The notes beneath the pieces were generated by a model. The model was not told where the DNA came from. It made no database searches and was given only the letters and a program-made list of their open reading frames with translations. This document shows, in pieces, positions 1 through 8,219 of a stretch of 64,000 nt of DNA; the first letter of the stretch is position 1; every line of letters begins with the position of its first letter. The stretch comes from Halpernia frigidisoli (GTDB lineage: Bacteria > Bacteroidota > Bacteroidia > Flavobacteriales > Weeksellaceae): NCBI RefSeq assembly GCF_900113805.1, contig NZ_FOQT01000002.1, forward strand, positions 496,001-560,000. The letters run 5' to 3'. Made by a program: the position numbers and the translations under genes.

Positions 1-480
1 GCCATAAAACAGGTTTGCAAAATCCCAATTTTAAAACCGGAAACTTCAGTAAAAATGGAAACCCTTTTTTCATTGACAGAAAAATTGTTGAACGTCCAAA
101 AAACTTTTGAATCAACTGGTGGAATTCATGCTTCGGCTCTTTTTGACCTGGAAGGAAATTTGATAAATTATCGTGAAGACGTTGGCCGACATAATGCTTT
201 AGATAAATTAATTGGTTCAGAACTTTTAAAATATGAAAACGAAGATTTTTCCTTAAAAAACAGAATTGTCCTTTTAAGCGGAAGAGCAAGTTTTGAATTG
301 ATACAAAAATGTGCAATGGCAGGAGTTCCGATCATTTGCGCGATTGGCGCACCAAGTTCGCTTGCCGTAGAAACTGCAGAAAATTTCGGAATAACTTTGG
401 TCGGATTTTTAAAAAATGGAAATGCCAATATTTATTGTGGTGCAGACAAATTAGATTTAAACTTAGAAAATGAAAATTAG
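1..480 (+). CDS. fdhD: FdhD, formate dehydrogenase accessory sulfurtransferase (5' end outside window)
   Basis: Reading continues in frame from base 1, so the gene is cut by the window edge; the ATG at 55 is internal. FdhD passes sulfur from a cysteine desulfurase to the molybdenum cofactor of formate-dehydrogenase-type enzymes. The visible C-terminal half has the family's landmarks: STGGIHASALF, REDVGRHNALDKLIG and LSGRASFELIQKCAMAGVPI followed by GAPSSLAVE. The conserved cysteine loop would lie upstream. The stop overlaps the next gene by 11 bases, and the FdhF/YdeP-type oxidoreductase follows, so this is a cofactor-maturation/enzyme operon. Family call is secure; only completeness is limited. 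Confidence 0.95.
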   Translation, partial: AIKQVCKIPILKPETSVKMETLFSLTEKLLNVQKTFESTGGIHASALFDLEGNLINYREDVGRHNALDKLIGSELLKYENEDFSLKNRIVLLSGRASFELIQKCAMAGVPIICAIGAPSSLAVETAENFGITLVGFLKNGNANIYCGADKLDLNLENEN

Positions 481-841
481 AATAAAAGGAAACAGCATCA
501 GATTGCGCTTGACAAAAACCGACGTAAAAAACCTGAAAAATTTTGGCAAAATTGAAGAAAAAACAGTTTTCAACGATACCAATATTTTTGAATATACTTT
601 GGAAATTGACGACAATATCTCTGAAATTTCAGCGAGATTTGATCAAAATAAAATAAACGTTTTCTTATCTAAGAAGAATGCTAAAACATTAACTGAAACC
701 AACGAGATCACAGTTCAGGGAAATCAGGAAAATGGAACAGAAAAAGGACTTTTACTTCTGATAGAGAAAGATCTGGAATGCCTTGATTCTACGACTGAAG
801 ACCAAAGCGACATGTTTAAAAACACGAAAACAGTTTGCTAA
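470..841 (+). CDS. DUF7009-like hypothetical protein in fdhD-fdhF operon
   Basis: A 123-residue soluble protein without signal peptide or membrane segment. It starts inside the end of fdhD (11-base overlap) and ends 32 bases before the oxidoreductase, so the three are probably co-transcribed and translationally coupled. The N-terminal half is beta-rich (IRIKGNSIRLRLTKTDV at 3-19) and the end has a conserved-looking acidic/cysteine segment, LECLDSTTEDQSDMF, near 102-116. I associate it with the DUF7009 family from memory of similar proteins beside FdhD in Bacteroidetes. No biochemical role is known to me. A part in cofactor insertion or enzyme assembly is inference from position only. Confidence 0.6.
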   Translation: MKIRIKGNSIRLRLTKTDVKNLKNFGKIEEKTVFNDTNIFEYTLEIDDNISEISARFDQNKINVFLSKKNAKTLTETNEITVQGNQENGTEKGLLLLIEKDLECLDSTTEDQSDMFKNTKTVC

Positions 842-873
842 TTAATTTGTAATTTACCTAAAAACTCACCGCA

Positions 874-3186
874 ATGTCCGAAAATAAAAGCCATCACAAT
901 CCAAACGCAGAAAATCCTGCAACTTTTACCGATCTAAAATTATCAGAACCAGAAACTTACGCTGCAGGAAAAGAAGCCGTTTTGGTCTCTGCGGAACATA
1001 TTTTAAAGGCGATGAATCCAGTTCGCGGATTTAAAGCATTAAATCAATTGAATGCTTACGACGGTTTTGACTGTCCAAGTTGTGCTTGGCCAGATCCGGA
1101 TGATGATCGAAGCGCAGTTGCAGAATATTGCGAAAATGGTGCAAAAGCAATTTCAGAAGAAGCGACCACAAAAGTAATTTGGGAAGATTTTTTTGCTCTG
1201 CACTCTGTTGAACAATTGTCGAAATTAGATGATTATCACATCGGCAAAAGCGGAAGAATTGGTCGACCGATGTATCTTCCGGAAAACGGGACGCATTACG
1301 AACCAATTTCCTGGGAAAATGCCTTCAAAATAATCGCCGAAAAATTAAACGGTTTAAATTCGCCAGACGAAGCAATTTTTTACAATAGTGGTCGTACAAG
1401 TAATGAAGCAGCGTTTCTTTATCAACTTTTTATAAGAGAATTTGGGACAAATAATATGGCAGATTGTAATAATTTATGCCATAGAAGTAGTGCGATCGCG
1501 CTTGAAGATACCGTCGGGATTGGAAAAGGTTCTACAACTTTACAAGATCTTTACGAAGCCGAAGCGATAATTATTATAGGACAAAATCCTGGAACAAACC
1601 ATCCAAGAATGCTTTCTGCATTGAAAAAAGCACGAGAAAATGATGCTTTAATTATTGCTGTAAATCCATTAAAAGAGGCTGGTTTGCAAAATTTCACCGA
1701 TCCACAATCTATTGCGGGAATTTTAGGTCGGGAAGTTACGATCTCTAATTACTACCTTCAAATCAGAGTTAATGGCGATATGGCTTTGATGCAAGCTATC
1801 GCAAAATTTTGGTTCCAATTTGAAGATGAAAATCCAGGACAAGTTTTAGATCAAAAATTTATTACGGAAGAAACAGCAGGATTCGAAGCCTTTAAAAAAC
1901 ATATTATAGAGCAGGATCTTGACATTTTATCTAAAAAATGCGGTATTCCTTTGGATAAGATAAAAGAAATAGCAGAGAAATTAAAATTTAAAAATAAAAT
2001 TGTGATCTGCTGGGCGATGGGTTTAACGCAGCATAAAAATTCAATAAACACGATCAAAGAAGCGGTTAATCTACTTTTAATGAAAGGCAGCATCGGAAAA
2101 CCCGGCGCCGGAACTTTTCCTGTTCGCGGTCACAGCAACGTTCAGGGTAATACGACGATGGGTATCAATGAAAAAACCGAAGATTGGCTCCTAGAAAATA
2201 TCGAAAAAGTTTACGGTTTTGTGCCACCCAAAAAAGACGGTTTTGACGCGGTAGATTCCATTACTGCGATGCACAAAGGCGATGGAAAAATATTTTTTGG
2301 CTTGGGCGGTAATTTTTTAAGCGCCACGTCAGACACCAAATACACTGCGAAAGCGCTTCAGAATTGTGAATTGACAGTGCATGTTTCAACAAAACTTAAC
2401 AGAAGCCATTTAGTAACCGGTAAAGAAGCACTCATTTTACCAACTTACGGCAGAAGTGATATTGTTCTTGAAAATGGTAAACCGCAATTTATTTCCACAG
2501 AAAATTCAACGGGCGTTATACAAAACAGCAAGGGAAATCTTGAACCGGTTAGTAAACAATTGCTGAGTGAAACCGCTATAGTTTGTCAAATGGCACTCGA
2601 AGTTTTAGGTGACAAAACAAAAGTAAACTGGAAATCTTATAATGAAAATTACGATTTAATTCGCGACGATATTGAAAAAGTGATTCCGGGTTTTGATAAT
2701 TATAACGAAAGAGTGCGACTGAAAGCAGGATTTTATTTGCCGAATGCAGCCCGCGAAGGTAAATTTAACACTGAAAATTCAAAAGCCAATTTTAGCGTTT
2801 CTGTTGCCGATACTTTAGAAGTGAAAGAAAATGAGTTGATCATGATCACCATCCGAAGTCACGACCAGTTTAACACCACTATTTATGGCATGAATGACCG
2901 TTACCGCGGAATCAAAGATGAAAGACGCGTTATTTTTATGAATGAAAAAGACATGGCAAAACGCGGACTTAAAAAACTGGACGTTGTCGATCTATTCAAT
3001 TATTACGGCAATGTGGAACGTGTTGCCAGAAAATTTTTGGTAATTCCCTACTCTATTCCCGAGGAATGTTGCGCCACATATTTCCCCGAAACTAATGTTT
3101 TGGTACCCATAAATTCAGTGGGTGATGGAAGTAATACGCCGACGAGTAAATCTGTGATTATTGAGGTGAAAAAATCCGTTGATTAA
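874..3186 (+). CDS. FdhF/YdeP family molybdopterin oxidoreductase
   Basis: A 770-residue cytoplasmic molybdopterin oxidoreductase, the expected length for the FdhF/YdeP family. Motifs include FYNSGRTSNEAAFLYQLFIREFGTNNMADC (about 167-196; an active-site-region cysteine at the end), IIIGQNPGTNHPRML (the family's cofactor-binding loop), GKPGAGTFPVRGHSNVQG, and a C-terminal cofactor-binding domain with TIRSHDQFNTTIYG (about 658-671). The N-terminus has CPSC but no complete four-cysteine [4Fe-4S] motif, as is usual in YdeP relatives. No in-frame TGA suggests selenocysteine. FdhD upstream supports a sulfurated Mo-bisMGD enzyme. The true substrate is unknown; YdeP is linked to acid resistance in E. 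coli, and formate oxidation should not be assumed. Confidence 0.9.
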   Translation: MSENKSHHNPNAENPATFTDLKLSEPETYAAGKEAVLVSAEHILKAMNPVRGFKALNQLNAYDGFDCPSCAWPDPDDDRSAVAEYCENGAKAISEEATTKVIWEDFFALHSVEQLSKLDDYHIGKSGRIGRPMYLPENGTHYEPISWENAFKIIAEKLNGLNSPDEAIFYNSGRTSNEAAFLYQLFIREFGTNNMADCNNLCHRSSAIALEDTVGIGKGSTTLQDLYEAEAIIIIGQNPGTNHPRMLSALKKARENDALIIAVNPLKEAGLQNFTDPQSIAGILGREVTISNYYLQIRVNGDMALMQAIAKFWFQFEDENPGQVLDQKFITEETAGFEAFKKHIIEQDLDILSKKCGIPLDKIKEIAEKLKFKNKIVICWAMGLTQHKNSINTIKEAVNLLLMKGSIGKPGAGTFPVRGHSNVQGNTTMGINEKTEDWLLENIEKVYGFVPPKKDGFDAVDSITAMHKGDGKIFFGLGGNFLSATSDTKYTAKALQNCELTVHVSTKLNRSHLVTGKEALILPTYGRSDIVLENGKPQFISTENSTGVIQNSKGNLEPVSKQLLSETAIVCQMALEVLGDKTKVNWKSYNENYDLIRDDIEKVIPGFDNYNERVRLKAGFYLPNAAREGKFNTENSKANFSVSVADTLEVKENELIMITIRSHDQFNTTIYGMNDRYRGIKDERRVIFMNEKDMAKRGLKKLDVVDLFNYYGNVERVARKFLVIPYSIPEECCATYFPETNVLVPINSVGDGSNTPTSKSVIIEVKKSVD

Positions 3187-3231
3187 AGCAACTATTTGAA
3201 AATCATATAAATAAATAATAAGATTTCTTTT

Positions 3232-3347
3232 TAGAAGCAACAAGATTTTCGCTTCTTTGAAGATTGTACCCGCTTTCCATTACAATCTTTTTTGCGCTCG
3301 CTTTCGCTCGCGCAAAAAAGGATTTCCATTTCAATCGGGGCTAGAAG
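3232..3347. repeat. Dispersed palindromic repeat, family A copy 1
   Basis: One of six copies in the window. The outer ends are tagaagcaacaagatttt and the inverse of tagccccgattga; the inner stem is attacaatctttttt/aaaaaaggatttccatt. The centre here is gcgctcgctttcgctcgcgc, itself a palindrome. It lies after the FdhF/YdeP gene and before the leader of the 2OG-dioxygenase gene. It may act as a bidirectional terminator for the oxidoreductase operon, but this is inference. Confidence 0.85.
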
Positions 3348-3428
3348 TTCTTTTATTTTTATTGCCCGACTAGAAGAAGAGTAATTTCTTGAATTATGGT
3401 TTTTACAATTTTATCGAATTCCTTTTTC

Positions 3429-3436
3429 TATATTTG
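3429..3436 (+). promoter_or_regulatory. Bacteroidetes-type -7 box (TATATTTG) before the 2OG/HEPN pair
   Basis: TATATTTG fits the Bacteroidetes TAnnTTTG -7 consensus and lies 104 bases before the ATG at 3540. The same box with a similar downstream leader occurs at 8445-8452. A clear -33 TTTG is not obvious. The roughly 100-base leader contains a small hairpin (cacgtatttgcgtgg) and the conserved stretch tagttttgccatacatatata. Confidence 0.5.
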
Positions 3437-3539
3437 GTTGGATATAAAGTATTTCGATATTCATAAAAACCATCACGTATTTGCGTGGTTATATATAGTT
3501 TTGCCATACATATATAAAATTTGGCAGTAATTAAAAAAA

Positions 3540-4139
3540 ATGACAGAACTTAAAATAGATAATGAAGATGATTTTTTAAAGCTTGCTTGTGAATTAGGCA
3601 GGCCAATATCTTCAAGAATTAATGGAAGTTTGATTGATAATTTGATTCCATTAAAAAAAGAAAATGCTCATAAACAATCTTTATCTGCAAATTTTGGTAC
3701 TAGTGATTTTCCTTATCATACTGATGGTGCATATTTTAAAATTCCACCAAAATTTATCTTATTAAGATACACTAATGGAATTTCAAAGCCAACACCAACA
3801 ATATTATGTAATTTACAAAACATAAATTCTTTTGATAAACAAATACTAAAACATTCCGTTTGGAAAGTTAAATCAAAAGATTCATCATTTTATTCATCAA
3901 TATTATCAGAGGATGAAAAAATTTTTAGATTTGATAATTGTATAATGCAACCTATTGATATGAAAAATGATAACTCTACACATTTAGAAAAATTGATTTC
4001 CTCACTGCCTAAAAAAATAATAAATTGGGAAATTAATAAAACAGTAATTATTGATAATTGGAAATATTTACATACAAGACCAGAGGTTAAAGACAATGAA
4101 ATTGATTTTAGAAACATTCAAAGAATTATGATACAATGA
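3540..4139 (+). CDS. TauD/TfdA-like Fe(II)/2-oxoglutarate dioxygenase
   Basis: A 199-residue protein with the metal-binding facial triad of TauD/TfdA-type dioxygenases: His60 and Asp62 in FPYHTDGAYF, and the distal His178 in NWKYLHTRP. Arg191 or Arg195 near the C-terminus is suitable for binding 2-oxoglutarate. It lacks the long N-terminal part of classical TauD, so it is a compact member. The substrate cannot be read from sequence. It overlaps the next gene by four bases (ATGA), implying translational coupling with the HEPN-like/zinc-ribbon protein. Very low GC and the flanking repeats suggest an accessory, horizontally acquired cassette. Hydroxylation of a small molecule, nucleoside or partner protein is possible. 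Confidence 0.7.
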   Translation: MTELKIDNEDDFLKLACELGRPISSRINGSLIDNLIPLKKENAHKQSLSANFGTSDFPYHTDGAYFKIPPKFILLRYTNGISKPTPTILCNLQNINSFDKQILKHSVWKVKSKDSSFYSSILSEDEKIFRFDNCIMQPIDMKNDNSTHLEKLISSLPKKIINWEINKTVIIDNWKYLHTRPEVKDNEIDFRNIQRIMIQ

Positions 4140-5065
4140 GTTTTGATAGCGCTTGGACTTACGAAAAATTATGGTTAAAAGCTAAAGTTTATATAAGCAA
4201 AGCACTTTCAGAAGACAGAGAAAGTGAAATGTTTCCTTTTTTTTCAGCAATTGCACTTGAATTTATTGCAAGAGCAACTTTAGCAAAAGTTCATCCTGTT
4301 TTACTAGCTGACCCAAGAGAAGGAGAAAATATCCTTTATGTTTTTGGCTTCCAAAAAAAGCCATTATATATTCCTATTTCTGTTCCAACCAAAACAGTTT
4401 TAGAAAGATGTGAAGTGATTGTTCCAAATTTTACAGAAAATGAAAAAACATTTTGTAAAGAAATAACTATCAAGCGAAATGAAGAACTTCATAGTGGAAA
4501 TTTAGGATTCGATAATTTCCCCACAAAAATATGGCTTTCAAAATACTATAAAACTTTAAAAATATTATTAGAATTTCAAGAAAAAACACTGTTGGATTTT
4601 TTAGGAAGTGATGAAGCAGATGCAGCTGAAGAAATGATTGCCGAGAGAGAAGCAAATCTCGAAAAAACTATAAAAGATAGGATTTCAAGACACAAAAAGA
4701 GTTTCAAGGCCCTTTCTATTGAAATACAAACTGAAAAAATTTCAAATTCAGAAAGAGACAAATGGTTTGGAAGTCGAGTATATAGAAAAGATGAGATTTG
4801 TCCTTCTTGTGGAAATAATGGTATATTAACAGGTAAACTAATTTCGATTTCAGAAGGTAAAGCAAGTGATTCTGATATTACCCAAAACTTAAATATTTTA
4901 CCAACCTATTTTATTTGTTTATGTTGTGATTTGCAACTTACAAACCACCAAGAATTAGACTCAATTGAACTTGGTGGCCAATATAAAATTGAGGAAATAT
5001 TTGACCCAAGAGAATATTTTGAAATTGAAAATATTGAACCAGATTTTGACTATGGAAATGACTAA
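4136..5065 (+). CDS. HEPN-like protein with C-terminal zinc ribbon
   Basis: I do not recognise a named family for this 309-residue protein. Residues 1-150 are helical and carry an R-x4-H motif, Arg114-NEEL-His119 (IKRNEELHSG), which matches the active-site signature of HEPN ribonucleases. A charged helix follows (about 160-195). A zinc-ribbon-like region has CPSC at 222-225 and CLCC at 261-264. The start codon overlaps the dioxygenase stop, and the two genes form a two-gene unit. The gene ends just before an inverted-repeat element at 5073. HEPN domains are common RNases in toxin-antitoxin and phage-defence systems, so a defence role is reasonable but unproven. It could instead be a regulatory or DNA-binding protein whose R-x4-H is coincidental. 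Confidence 0.55.
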   Translation: MSFDSAWTYEKLWLKAKVYISKALSEDRESEMFPFFSAIALEFIARATLAKVHPVLLADPREGENILYVFGFQKKPLYIPISVPTKTVLERCEVIVPNFTENEKTFCKEITIKRNEELHSGNLGFDNFPTKIWLSKYYKTLKILLEFQEKTLLDFLGSDEADAAEEMIAEREANLEKTIKDRISRHKKSFKALSIEIQTEKISNSERDKWFGSRVYRKDEICPSCGNNGILTGKLISISEGKASDSDITQNLNILPTYFICLCCDLQLTNHQELDSIELGGQYKIEEIFDPREYFEIENIEPDFDYGND

Positions 5066-5072
5066 AATAACT

Positions 5073-5102
5073 ATTGCCAACAGCGGTTTTGCGAGATTGC
5101 GA
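5073..5102 (+). repeat. attC-like arm at the end of the 2OG/HEPN cassette
   Basis: The segment ttgccaacagcggttttgcg follows the HEPN-like gene's stop by only a few bases. The same left-arm type (ccgctagcagcggttttgc) follows the gene ending at 10479, and gctgctaacgtgggtttggc follows the gene ending at 11538. The partner arm is not visible here, perhaps lost to the palindromic repeat inserted at 5180. The left border of this cassette may be aatttggcagtaa at 3519-3531. Confidence 0.5.
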
Positions 5103-5179
5103 AATATGTGAAAAATTCAAGTTTTTCTTTCGCAAGAAATTTTATCTTAACAGAATAATCTCTGTTCCGAAGTTCACCC

Positions 5180-5259
5180 CGCTGACGCGAGCGTCTCGCT
5201 CGTGCCTTAAAAAAAAGTTAAAAAAAAAGATTGGACACGAGCGAGACGCTCGCGCAAGC
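5180..5259. repeat. Inverted repeat of family C (cacgagcg...gcgcaagc), copy 1
   Basis: Two near-perfect inverse arms, gctgacgcgagcgtctcgct plus cgtgcc on the left and ggacacgagcgagacgctcg plus cgcaagc on the right, are separated by an A-rich spacer of about 26 bases. The second copy is at 11721-11800. In both places the right arm is followed by a similar spacer (tttatttttaac...cgtcccttc) and then a family A repeat in the same orientation, making a composite of about 300 bases. Confidence 0.8.
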
Positions 5260-5330
5260 AAATGCAAATATTTCACTTTATTTTTAACATACTTTTCGTC
5301 CCTTCGAAAAAAAACAATAAACCTTCTTTT

Positions 5331-5475
5331 TAGCCCGGATTGGACGAAAATCCTTTTTTGTTATTGCGATTATAAAAATGTTCAACGGATTGCTTCGTAC
5401 CTCGCAATGACAAAAAAGATTGTAGGGAAAGCCGGACTTAATTTCAAACAAAAAAAAACTTTTTCTTGCTTCTAA
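5331..5475. repeat. Dispersed palindromic repeat, family A copy 2
   Basis: Inverse orientation relative to copy 1: it begins tagcccggattgg and ends cttgcttcta. The centre holds a different palindrome, ttattgcgat...cctcgcaatgac, which is the third repeat type also found at 8129-8203. This shows that the centre is interchangeable or is an insertion point. Together with the family C copy it fills the space between the HEPN-like gene and the convergent DUF2207 gene. Confidence 0.85.
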
Positions 5476-5540
5476 AAAAACCAAATAATTCGGTTCTAAT
5501 ATGCGTTTACAAAAAGCGAATAGAATTATTTAAAATAATC

Positions 5541-7442
5541 CTACCAACCGCCACCACCGCCACCACCGCCACCGCCGCCAGAAAATCCGCCGCCGCCGGA
5601 ACCACTTCCCGAACTTGAAGGTGGCGTTGCAGCCGTACTTAGCGAATTGGTCATGCTGCTGCCAAAAGAACTGGCAAACATCATATTATTAAAATTCCCA
5701 CCGATGTACCAACTGTTTTGATAAGGCTGATTCATCGATTGAAGCGTATTTTCAAACTTTTTGCCCCAAATTTCATCCACACCCAAAATCATCGCAAAAG
5801 GCAAATATTTCTCAAAAACTTCAGGTGTCATTTTTGGCGGATTGTGAAATTTCATCAACTGATTTTCCGCCGCGCTCAGATACATTTCAAAACCATCGAT
5901 CAAAGATTTTTGTTCTAATTTTTCGACTGTTGGTTTTCTGATGAGATAACTGTAAACCATCAAACCAGAAAAAGCGATCATTAAAAATAAATAGCAAAAA
6001 TTAAAATTTTGATCATTTAAAGAAGTCAAACCGACTTTTAAACCCATCGTTGAGATAAAAAAGAAAAAGAACGGCACGATCCAAAAAAGTTTAGCAGAAA
6101 ATTTAAACTTTCCAAAAAACTGAACGATGAAGAATACAACAGTCAAGGCAACGAAAATTAGTCCGCCCAACACTATTTTTCCAAAATCCGGATCAAGGAA
6201 ATAACTTGTAAATAAGGCAATTCCATAAAAAGCCAGGATCGCTAAAGTTGGCAAAATTAATTTGTTTTGATTATTTCCCGCCGTTAAAAAAGCATCGTGC
6301 TGAAAATTTAAACTCGCTTTCACCGAATTGACCATCGTCTCAATCCCGCTGTCATATTGATTATCTAAAGTGATGGAAGTTTCATTTCCATTAAATAAAC
6401 GGTCGATAATTTCCTGCTCTTCCGCAGGCAAATTTTTATCACTGTCCTGAACTTTTAAGATCGTATATCTTTTCTGTTTAAAATGACCGAAAAGTCCACC
6501 TTCCTCGGTTTCAGTAATTTTTAGATAACCTTTTATGGCTAAATCTACAACGCCTGCCGTGATAAAACTATTGTCAAATCTTTCTTTTTTCAGATAACCA
6601 AAAGAAGCCGGCGACAAATTATTCGGCACATTAAACTGCGGATAAATCGTCGGTGATTCCGGATCTCTGCCATATTTGTCCCACGATTGATAAAAGAAAA
6701 TAAAGAGGCCAATTAAAAACACAATTGCTGCCCCTAAAATGCTGTATTTTTCTAAAAAAGTGGGCGGTGGCGGCGGAATAATCAAACCTTTCTCAAAACC
6801 GATCGCAACCGTTAAACCTTCATTTTCAGAAAAATTATTTGCCGAAAAAGATATTTCATTATCAGAAATTTTCTCATAAGTACAATCTTGTCCTTTCTCG
6901 CCATACTTTCCCGTGTAGCAGGAATTTTGAATGATTTTTGCGCCGTCCGGTAATTTGATATTGGCTGAAATATTTTCAGTCTTAAAATCCCAGGCGATTC
7001 CATTTACATTCCAGTAAAATTCATCATATTTCGGAAAAAAACCAATTTGATTTTTCGCCGTGTAATTGATCACATAATCGTAAACGTCCGGCGTCAGGAA
7101 AACATCTTTTTTACCGACGTAAATTACCAGATTTCCATTATTTGTTTCCGTGTGATAATCTTCCTTTTCACCATTTTTCGTGATAGAAATATCAGAATAC
7201 CGAACCTGTTCTTCCTTATTATTTAAATTTCTGGTTTCCGGAAGCGTTCTAAAAATCCCGCGACGAATAGTATTTCCTGTCGCATAAACTTTGATATGTT
7301 CCGAAACCTGAATGCCACCTTTTTGATTCACCACAATATCAGAATGGAAAGAAATAATTCTTTCTTCCGTATTTAATGAATCCGTCTGCGCAAAAGAAAA
7401 TGCCCAAAAACTAAGGAATAAAAAGACAAAAAACCGCTTCAT
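5541..7442 (-). CDS. DUF2207 domain membrane protein with glycine-rich tail
   Basis: A 633-residue protein with a signal peptide (MKRFFVFLFLSFWAFSFAQ). A periplasmic beta-rich DUF2207 domain (about 25-225) has the family-style IKVYATGNTIRRGIFRTLPET. A transmembrane segment follows at about 232-251, then a cytoplasmic region, a cluster of membrane helices (about 395-495), and an extreme C-terminal run of about 25 glycines and serines ending GGGW. Such tails are typical of DUF2207 proteins. It sits downstream of lemA on the same strand (91-base gap), a pairing that recurs in many bacteria, and the two are probably one operon. The molecular function is unknown; an envelope role is inferred. Confidence 0.9.
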   Translation of the reverse strand: MKRFFVFLFLSFWAFSFAQTDSLNTEERIISFHSDIVVNQKGGIQVSEHIKVYATGNTIRRGIFRTLPETRNLNNKEEQVRYSDISITKNGEKEDYHTETNNGNLVIYVGKKDVFLTPDVYDYVINYTAKNQIGFFPKYDEFYWNVNGIAWDFKTENISANIKLPDGAKIIQNSCYTGKYGEKGQDCTYEKISDNEISFSANNFSENEGLTVAIGFEKGLIIPPPPPTFLEKYSILGAAIVFLIGLFIFFYQSWDKYGRDPESPTIYPQFNVPNNLSPASFGYLKKERFDNSFITAGVVDLAIKGYLKITETEEGGLFGHFKQKRYTILKVQDSDKNLPAEEQEIIDRLFNGNETSITLDNQYDSGIETMVNSVKASLNFQHDAFLTAGNNQNKLILPTLAILAFYGIALFTSYFLDPDFGKIVLGGLIFVALTVVFFIVQFFGKFKFSAKLFWIVPFFFFFISTMGLKVGLTSLNDQNFNFCYLFLMIAFSGLMVYSYLIRKPTVEKLEQKSLIDGFEMYLSAAENQLMKFHNPPKMTPEVFEKYLPFAMILGVDEIWGKKFENTLQSMNQPYQNSWYIGGNFNNMMFASSFGSSMTNSLSTAATPPSSSGSGSGGGGFSGGGGGGGGGGGW

Positions 7443-7532
7443 ATAAAGTTTTTACTGTTTTAAAAAAGACCAGGCAAACGCCCAATTTCGCGAATGTCTA
7501 TTTTCAAACCTATTAAATAACGATTTCAAACC

Positions 7533-8087
7533 TTAAAATTTCACCTCAGGAACCGCTCTTTCCGCCGGACTTTCCAGTTCAAAGAAAGGTGATTTCACAA
7601 ACTTGTACATATTCGCGATAAAATTACTTGGGAAAGTATCCACCAGAATATTATTCTCACGCACCGTTCCGTTGTAGTACCTGCGGGATTTTTCGATGTC
7701 AGATTCCAGGTCAGACAATTGACCCTGCAACTGCATAAAATTCTTGTTCGCTTTCAGATCCGGATACTGTTCCGCTACCGCGTTTAAATTGACCATTGCC
7801 TGACCAAGATTTTTTTCCGCCGCCTGCTTTTCTTCCACAGTCGTTGCGTTCACGGCCTGCGTTCTCGCGCGCGTCACACTATCAAGCGTTGCGCGTTCAT
7901 GCGTCGCGTAGCCTTGCACCGTCGCCACCAGATTCGGTATCAGATCGTGGCGTTTTTTCATCATCACATCCATACTGCTGAACGCTTCCTGCACCATCGT
8001 GCGAAATTTCACCAATCTGTTGTAAATAGAAACGCCATACATCACAAAAATCACAACCAGTGCGACAATAACCAAAAGAATTACCAT
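7533..8087 (-). CDS. lemA: LemA family membrane protein
   Basis: A 184-residue LemA protein: one N-terminal membrane segment (MVILLVIVALVVIFVMYG) and a helical domain with the hallmark KKRHDLIPNLVATVQGYATHERATLDSVTRAR and the conserved tail FELESPAERAVPEVKF. I chose the ATG at 8087. An in-frame extension to 8162 would add 25 poorly conserved residues encoded partly by a dispersed repeat (cattgcgag...), and AAATTTTAAAACT just before 8087 is a typical flavobacterial initiation context. LemA often pairs with DUF2207 proteins, as here. The exact role is unknown. Confidence 0.92.
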   Translation of the reverse strand: MVILLVIVALVVIFVMYGVSIYNRLVKFRTMVQEAFSSMDVMMKKRHDLIPNLVATVQGYATHERATLDSVTRARTQAVNATTVEEKQAAEKNLGQAMVNLNAVAEQYPDLKANKNFMQLQGQLSDLESDIEKSRRYYNGTVRENNILVDTFPSNFIANMYKFVKSPFFELESPAERAVPEVKF

Positions 8088-8128
8088 AGTTTTAAAATTT
8101 AAAAGTAAAGATAAACAATTTCCCCAAG

Positions 8129-8203
8129 CCATTGCGAGCAAAGTTTTGTCATTGCGAGACACTTTTCAATCTTTTCGTCATTGCGAGGAACGAAGCAATC
8201 CCT
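8129..8203. repeat. Tandem cattgcgag repeats
   Basis: Three partial copies of the dispersed motif cattgcgaggaacgaagcaa lie upstream of lemA (cattgcgagc, cattgcgagac, cattgcgaggaacgaagcaa). The same motif occurs inside the centres of family A copies 2 and 3. It looks like a REP-type element that inserts into or exchanges with other palindromes. Confidence 0.7.
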
Positions 8204-8219
8204 TGACATTATAAAAACT

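Noticed and set aside
874-3186. Selenocysteine or formate-specific function in the FdhF-like gene
   Set aside because: No in-frame TGA and no SECIS-like hairpin. The protein fits the YdeP branch, for which formate activity should not be assumed.
5074-5475. Plus-strand reading frame of 133 codons through the repeat cluster after the HEPN-like gene
   Set aside because: It is made up of family C and family A palindromes and the attC-like arm; no protein-like composition.
5541-5640. Gly-rich tail of the DUF2207 protein as a repeat expansion artefact
   Set aside because: Glycine-rich C-termini ending in GGGW are usual in this family, and the codons vary (GGC, GGT, GGA), so it is not a simple tandem error.
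8088-8162. Longer LemA starting at 8162
   Set aside because: The extra 25 residues are encoded by cattgcgag repeats and lack conservation features; the start at 8087 has a normal context and membrane segment.
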